Shown in pieces: positions 35,508-38,746 of a stretch of 38,746 nt of DNA. A model generated the notes under the pieces. That model had not been told where the DNA came from. It ran no database searches and saw only the letters and a list, made by a program, of their open reading frames with translations. How positions within the stretch are numbered: position 1 is the stretch's first letter; each line of letters opens with the position of its first letter. A program made the position numbers and the translations under genes. This stretch comes from Burkholderiales bacterium (lineage in GTDB: Bacteria > Pseudomonadota > Gammaproteobacteria > Burkholderiales > Burkholderiaceae_E): contig JAPOKJ010000036.1 of assembly GCA_029977705.1 (NCBI GenBank), forward strand, positions 1-38,746, written 5' to 3'.

Positions 35508-36170
35508 ATGGATCCCCAAACCTTATTTTTCTGGATCTTCGCGATCATCACGGTGCTCTCCGCATTCCAGGTGATCACCTCGCGCAATCCGGTGCATTCA
35601 GCCCTTTGGCTGGTGCTGACCTTCTTCTCCTGTGCCGGCATCTGGATGCTGCTCAAGGCGGAGTTTCTGGCCATCACCCTGGTGCTGGTCTACGTCGGTG
35701 CGGTGATGGTGCTTTTCCTTTTCGTGGTGATGATGCTGGACATCAACATCGATCAGATGCGCAAGGGCTTCTGGGCCAACTTTGGCCTGGCAGGTTTTGT
35801 CGGGCTGATCGTGCTGGTCGAGCTGGCCATGGTCCTGTACTACAACTTCAGCGGCGTTCGAGCCACCGATGTCCCGGCCTTGCCGGCCAAGTACAGCAAC
35901 ACCAAGGCGCTGGGAGCCCTGCTCTACACCGAGTATGTGTTTGCCTTTGAGGTTGCCGCTGTCATCCTGCTGGTAGGCATGGTGGCTGCCATTGCCCTGA
36001 CCCTGCGCGAGCGCAAGGACAGCAAGTATTTCAGCCCGAGCGAGGCAGTCCGGGTCAAGGCCAAGGACCGCTTGCGCATCGTCAAGATGGCCTCGGTGAT
36101 GCCGGCCCCGGCGCAACCCGAAGCAGCGGAGCAGGCGCCAGCCCCCGCCAAACCCGGAGGTGCAGCATGA
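35508..36170 (+). CDS. nuoJ: NADH-quinone oxidoreductase subunit J
   Basis: 220 residues, five membrane helices (first [19 protein letters not shown]; fourth block [18 protein letters not shown]). The family segment [20 protein letters not shown], with the pi-bulge helix that opens and closes the water path, is near residue 60. The C-terminal 45 residues are a Pro/Ala/Lys-rich cytoplasmic tail ([20 protein letters not shown]) that varies among relatives. The stop overlaps the nuoK start as ATGA. Confidence 0.96.
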   Translation: MDPQTLFFWIFAIITVLSAFQVITSRNPVHSALWLVLTFFSCAGIWMLLKAEFLAITLVLVYVGAVMVLFLFVVMMLDINIDQMRKGFWANFGLAGFVGLIVLVELAMVLYYNFSGVRATDVPALPAKYSNTKALGALLYTEYVFAFEVAAVILLVGMVAAIALTLRERKDSKYFSPSEAVRVKAKDRLRIVKMASVMPAPAQPEAAEQAPAPAKPGGAA

Positions 36171-36475
36171 CGCTGACGCTTTCCCACTACCTGGTGCTCG
36201 GTGCGATCCTGTTCGCGCTCAGCGTCGTCGGCATCTTCCTGAACCGGCGCAACATCATCCTGATCCTGATGTCGATCGAATTGATGCTGCTGGCCGTGAA
36301 CCTGAATTTCGTGGCCTTCTCCCACTTTCTCTCGGATGCAGCGGGCCAGATCTTCGTGTTCTTCATTTTGACGGTGGCGGCCGCTGAGTCCGCCATCGGT
36401 CTGGCCATTCTGGTCGTCTTGTTCCGGAATCTCGACACCATCAATGTCGAAGATCTGGACAGCTTGAAGGGTTGA
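36167..36475 (+). CDS. nuoK: NADH-quinone oxidoreductase subunit K
   Basis: 102 residues, three helices, an MrpC-like antiporter subunit of the proton path. The conserved intramembrane glutamates are visible: one in [19 protein letters not shown] (about E38) and one in [19 protein letters not shown] (about E74). [14 protein letters not shown] is the usual loop before helix 2. The protein ends [12 protein letters not shown]. Confidence 0.97.
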   Translation: MTLTLSHYLVLGAILFALSVVGIFLNRRNIILILMSIELMLLAVNLNFVAFSHFLSDAAGQIFVFFILTVAAAESAIGLAILVVLFRNLDTINVEDLDSLKG

Positions 36476-36483
36476 TTGCCGCG

Positions 36484-38553
36484 ATGAAATCCGCGTATCT
36501 CCTGGCTGCCTTCGCCCCCCTGGTCGGCGCCATCATCGCCGGCCTGTTCGGCAAGAAGGTCGGGCGCACCGGCGCCCATACGGTCACCATCCTCGGTGTC
36601 TTCGTCTCGCTCTGTGCGTCGATCTGGACCTGGCTGGACGTCACCGGTGGCAACACCTTCAATGGCACCCTGTATCAGTGGGCGCAGATCGGCGGCCTCA
36701 AGTTGGAAGTCGGTTTCCTGATCGACTCGCTGACCGCCACGATGATGTGCGTCGTCACGTTCGTGTCGCTCATGGTGCACATTTACACCATCGGCTACAT
36801 GTCGGAAGACCCCGGTTACCAGCGCTTCTTTGCCTACATCTCCCTGTTCACCTTCTCGATGATGATGCTGGTGATGTCGAACAACTTCCTGCAGTTGTTC
36901 TTTGGCTGGGAAGCGGTCGGTCTGGTGTCCTACCTGCTGATCGGTTTCTGGTTCACCCGGCCCACTGCGATCTATGCCAACCTCAAGGCCTTCCTGGTCA
37001 ACCGGGTGGGTGATTTCGGCTTTGCACTGGGCATTGGCCTCGTCCTGGCCTACATGGGCAGCCTGGATTATGCCGAGGTGTTCAAGGCCGCGCCTGCGCT
37101 GTCGGCCAAGACGATCGAGCTGGTTCCCGGCGTCGCCTGGTCCCTGCTGACCGTCACCTGCATCTGCCTTTTCATTGGTGCGATGGGCAAGTCGGCCCAA
37201 TTTCCGCTCCATGTCTGGCTGCCCGATTCGATGGAAGGCCCGACCCCGATCTCGGCGCTGATCCACGCCGCCACCATGGTGACGGCTGGCATCTTCATGG
37301 TCAGCCGCATGTCGCCCTTGTTCGAGATGTCCGACACCGCCCTGGGCTTTGTGATGGTGATCGGCGCCATCACCGCGCTGTTCATGGGCTTCCTGGGCAT
37401 CATCCAGAACGACATCAAGCGGGTGGTGGCGTATTCCACCCTGTCGCAGCTGGGTTACATGACCGTCGCCCTGGGTGCCTCGGCCTACAGCGCCGCGATC
37501 TTCCACCTGATGACGCACGCCTTTTTCAAGGCCTTGCTGTTCCTGGCCGCCGGTTCAGTGATCATCGGGATGCACCATGACCAGGACATCCGCAACATGG
37601 GCGGCCTGCGCAAGTACATGCCGATCACCTGGATCACCTCGCTCATCGGCTCGCTGGCTTTGATCGGCACGCCCTTCCTGTCGGGTTTCTACTCCAAGGA
37701 CTCGATCATCGAGGCGGCCCATTTTGCCAAGGTCCCCGGTGCCCATTTTGCCTACTATGCGGTCCTGGCCGGCGTCTTCGTCACCGCCTTCTATTCGTTC
37801 CGCATGTACTTCCTGGTTTTCCATGGCAAGCCGCGCTGGGGCGGGCAGGGCGATGCGGCCCACGCGGCCCATGACGGCCATGATGACCACCATGACAGCC
37901 ATGCCGAAGCGCATGATGACCATGGCGCACATGACGATCACGACCACCATCACGGCCTGGGCCCGCACGACAAGCCGCACGAAAGCCCGGCCGTCGTCTG
38001 GCTGCCGCTGGTGCTGCTGGCCATTCCTTCGCTGATCATCGGCTTCCTGTCGATCGACGCGATGCTGTTCGGGGACTACTTCAAGGGCGTGATCACCGTC
38101 GCGTCGCAGCACGGTGCCATGGCCAGCATGAAGGAAGAGTTCCACGGTGCCGTTGGCATGGCAATGCATGCCTTCACCACCTTGCCGTTCTGGCTGATGA
38201 TAGGCGGCATTGCGCTTTCCTATTACATGTACATGATCAATCCGAAGCTGCCGGTGGCCATCGCCAGGACTTTCAAGCCGGTATACACGCTGCTGGACAA
38301 CAAGTACTACATGGACAAGTTCAATGAGGTCTTCTTTGCCGGCGGCTCGCGCCTGATCGGCAAGGGCCTGTGGAAGGGCGGCGATCAGACCCTGATCGAT
38401 GGCCTGGCGGTGAACGGCTCTGCAAAACTGGTCGGCTGGTTCTCTTCCATCGCCCGTCTGCTGCAGACCGGGCGCATGAACAACTATGCGATCAGCATGA
38501 TCATCGGCGTCGCCGTCCTGTTGCTTTTTGTGGTGCTGCCACTGAAGCACTAG
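36484..38553 (+). CDS. nuoL: NADH-quinone oxidoreductase subunit L with His/Asp-rich loop
   Basis: 689 residues from ATG at 36484 (MKSAYLLAAFAPLVGAI); a TTG at 36472 overlapping the nuoK stop is less likely. NuoL is the distal antiporter-like subunit with a long lateral helix. Signatures: LFFGWEAVGLVSYLLIGFW (key Glu on helix 5), GAMGKSAQFPLHVWLPDSME (key Lys), ALIHAATMVTAGIFMVSR, IIQNDIKRVVAYSTLSQLGY. At about residues 455-502 a loop holds about 16 His among Asp, Ala and Gly (HDGHDDHHDSHAEAHDDHG, then HDDHDHHHG), followed by PHDKPHESPAVVWLPLVLLA. Shorter His-rich inserts occur here in related NuoL. nuoM begins 12 bases after the stop. Confidence 0.97.
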   Translation: MKSAYLLAAFAPLVGAIIAGLFGKKVGRTGAHTVTILGVFVSLCASIWTWLDVTGGNTFNGTLYQWAQIGGLKLEVGFLIDSLTATMMCVVTFVSLMVHIYTIGYMSEDPGYQRFFAYISLFTFSMMMLVMSNNFLQLFFGWEAVGLVSYLLIGFWFTRPTAIYANLKAFLVNRVGDFGFALGIGLVLAYMGSLDYAEVFKAAPALSAKTIELVPGVAWSLLTVTCICLFIGAMGKSAQFPLHVWLPDSMEGPTPISALIHAATMVTAGIFMVSRMSPLFEMSDTALGFVMVIGAITALFMGFLGIIQNDIKRVVAYSTLSQLGYMTVALGASAYSAAIFHLMTHAFFKALLFLAAGSVIIGMHHDQDIRNMGGLRKYMPITWITSLIGSLALIGTPFLSGFYSKDSIIEAAHFAKVPGAHFAYYAVLAGVFVTAFYSFRMYFLVFHGKPRWGGQGDAAHAAHDGHDDHHDSHAEAHDDHGAHDDHDHHHGLGPHDKPHESPAVVWLPLVLLAIPSLIIGFLSIDAMLFGDYFKGVITVASQHGAMASMKEEFHGAVGMAMHAFTTLPFWLMIGGIALSYYMYMINPKLPVAIARTFKPVYTLLDNKYYMDKFNEVFFAGGSRLIGKGLWKGGDQTLIDGLAVNGSAKLVGWFSSIARLLQTGRMNNYAISMIIGVAVLLLFVVLPLKH

Positions 38554-38565
38554 GAGAACAAGAAC

Positions 38566-38746
38566 ATGAATACCTTTCCAAACCTGAGCGTCGCCATCTT
38601 TCTGCCGATCCTGTTCGGCCTGATCATCCTGGGCGTGGGCAATGATCGCAATGCACCGGTGGTGCGCAGCGTTGCGCTGATCGGCGCGGTACTGTCCTTC
38701 CTGGCCACTATCCCGCTCTACACCCAGTTCGACAAGGCCTCGGCCG
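38566..38746 (+). CDS. nuoM: NADH-quinone oxidoreductase subunit M, N-terminal part (runs off window)
   Basis: ATG at 38566, with TAGGAGAA upstream, opens a frame that continues past the right edge; 60 residues are visible. MNTFPNLSVAIFLPILFGLI is the first helix of an antiporter-like subunit, and GNDRNAPVVRSVALIGAVLS the start of the second. The identity follows from its place after nuoL and from this opening text; the diagnostic Lys and Glu positions lie outside the window. Confidence 0.9.
   Translation, partial: MNTFPNLSVAIFLPILFGLIILGVGNDRNAPVVRSVALIGAVLSFLATIPLYTQFDKASA

Noticed and set aside
33021-35519. Very long antisense open frames, such as this minus-strand 832-codon frame and others at 29377-31374, 27620-29482 and 32116-33864
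   Set aside because: They lie opposite well-identified nuo genes, have His/Gly/Gln-rich composition typical of GC-rich antisense frames, and match no fold. Third-position GC bias explains them.

Overview
The window reads as two bacterial genomes joined inside one gene. Positions 1 to about 6220 look like a picocyanobacterium of the Synechococcus/Cyanobium type: the 3' end of glgB, hemE, a short-chain epimerase, petJ (cytochrome c6), several small unassigned proteins, and the first half of a ClpB with a cyanobacterial N-terminal half. From about 6240 to the end everything looks like a betaproteobacterium of the Burkholderiales type: the second half of ClpB, tex, ilvIHC, pssA, tpiA, secG, tRNA-Leu(GAG) and nuoA to nuoM. 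The clpB reading frame stays open across the join but carries the same stretch of its middle domain twice, once in each lineage's style. I read this as an assembly or amplification chimera (for example a cyanobacterial culture or freshwater sample with a heterotrophic companion), not as a natural locus. This is inference from family knowledge; no search was run.

Layout. 1-3420: glgB end, hemE and epimerase closely packed on the plus strand, then petJ closed by a textbook terminator. 3420-4777: small accessory genes, one on the minus strand and two plus-strand genes with signal peptides. 4778-7489: hybrid clpB. 7547-11716: tex and a D-aminoacylase-type amidohydrolase. 11747-12961 (minus): a patatin-like lipoprotein, divergent from a fold-III PLP amino acid decarboxylase (13045-15288), which is followed by a fumarylacetoacetase-fold hydratase. 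16118-19660 (minus): an apparent operon of ECF sigma factor, DUF3619 membrane protein, DUF3106 protein, RDD membrane protein, NTF2-like protein and glycine-rich protein. 19962-23265: ilvI-ilvH-ilvC for branched-chain amino acids, with a long leader and a strong terminator. 23433-26551: a 2OG-Fe(II) hydroxylase, pssA, tpiA and secG. 26661-38746: tRNA-Leu(GAG) and the complex I operon nuoABCDEFGHIJKL plus the start of nuoM.

Functionally the beta part is mostly core metabolism: valine/leucine/isoleucine synthesis, phosphatidylserine synthesis, glycolysis, protein export and the proton-pumping NADH dehydrogenase. The least understood pieces are the sigma-factor operon, the small proteins between petJ and clpB, and several RNA-level signals: a strong ribosome site on a 16-codon ORF before petJ, a probably leaderless hydroxylase mRNA, and a hairpin over the nuoA start. 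I found no CRISPR array, insertion sequence, prophage or recognisable defence system.
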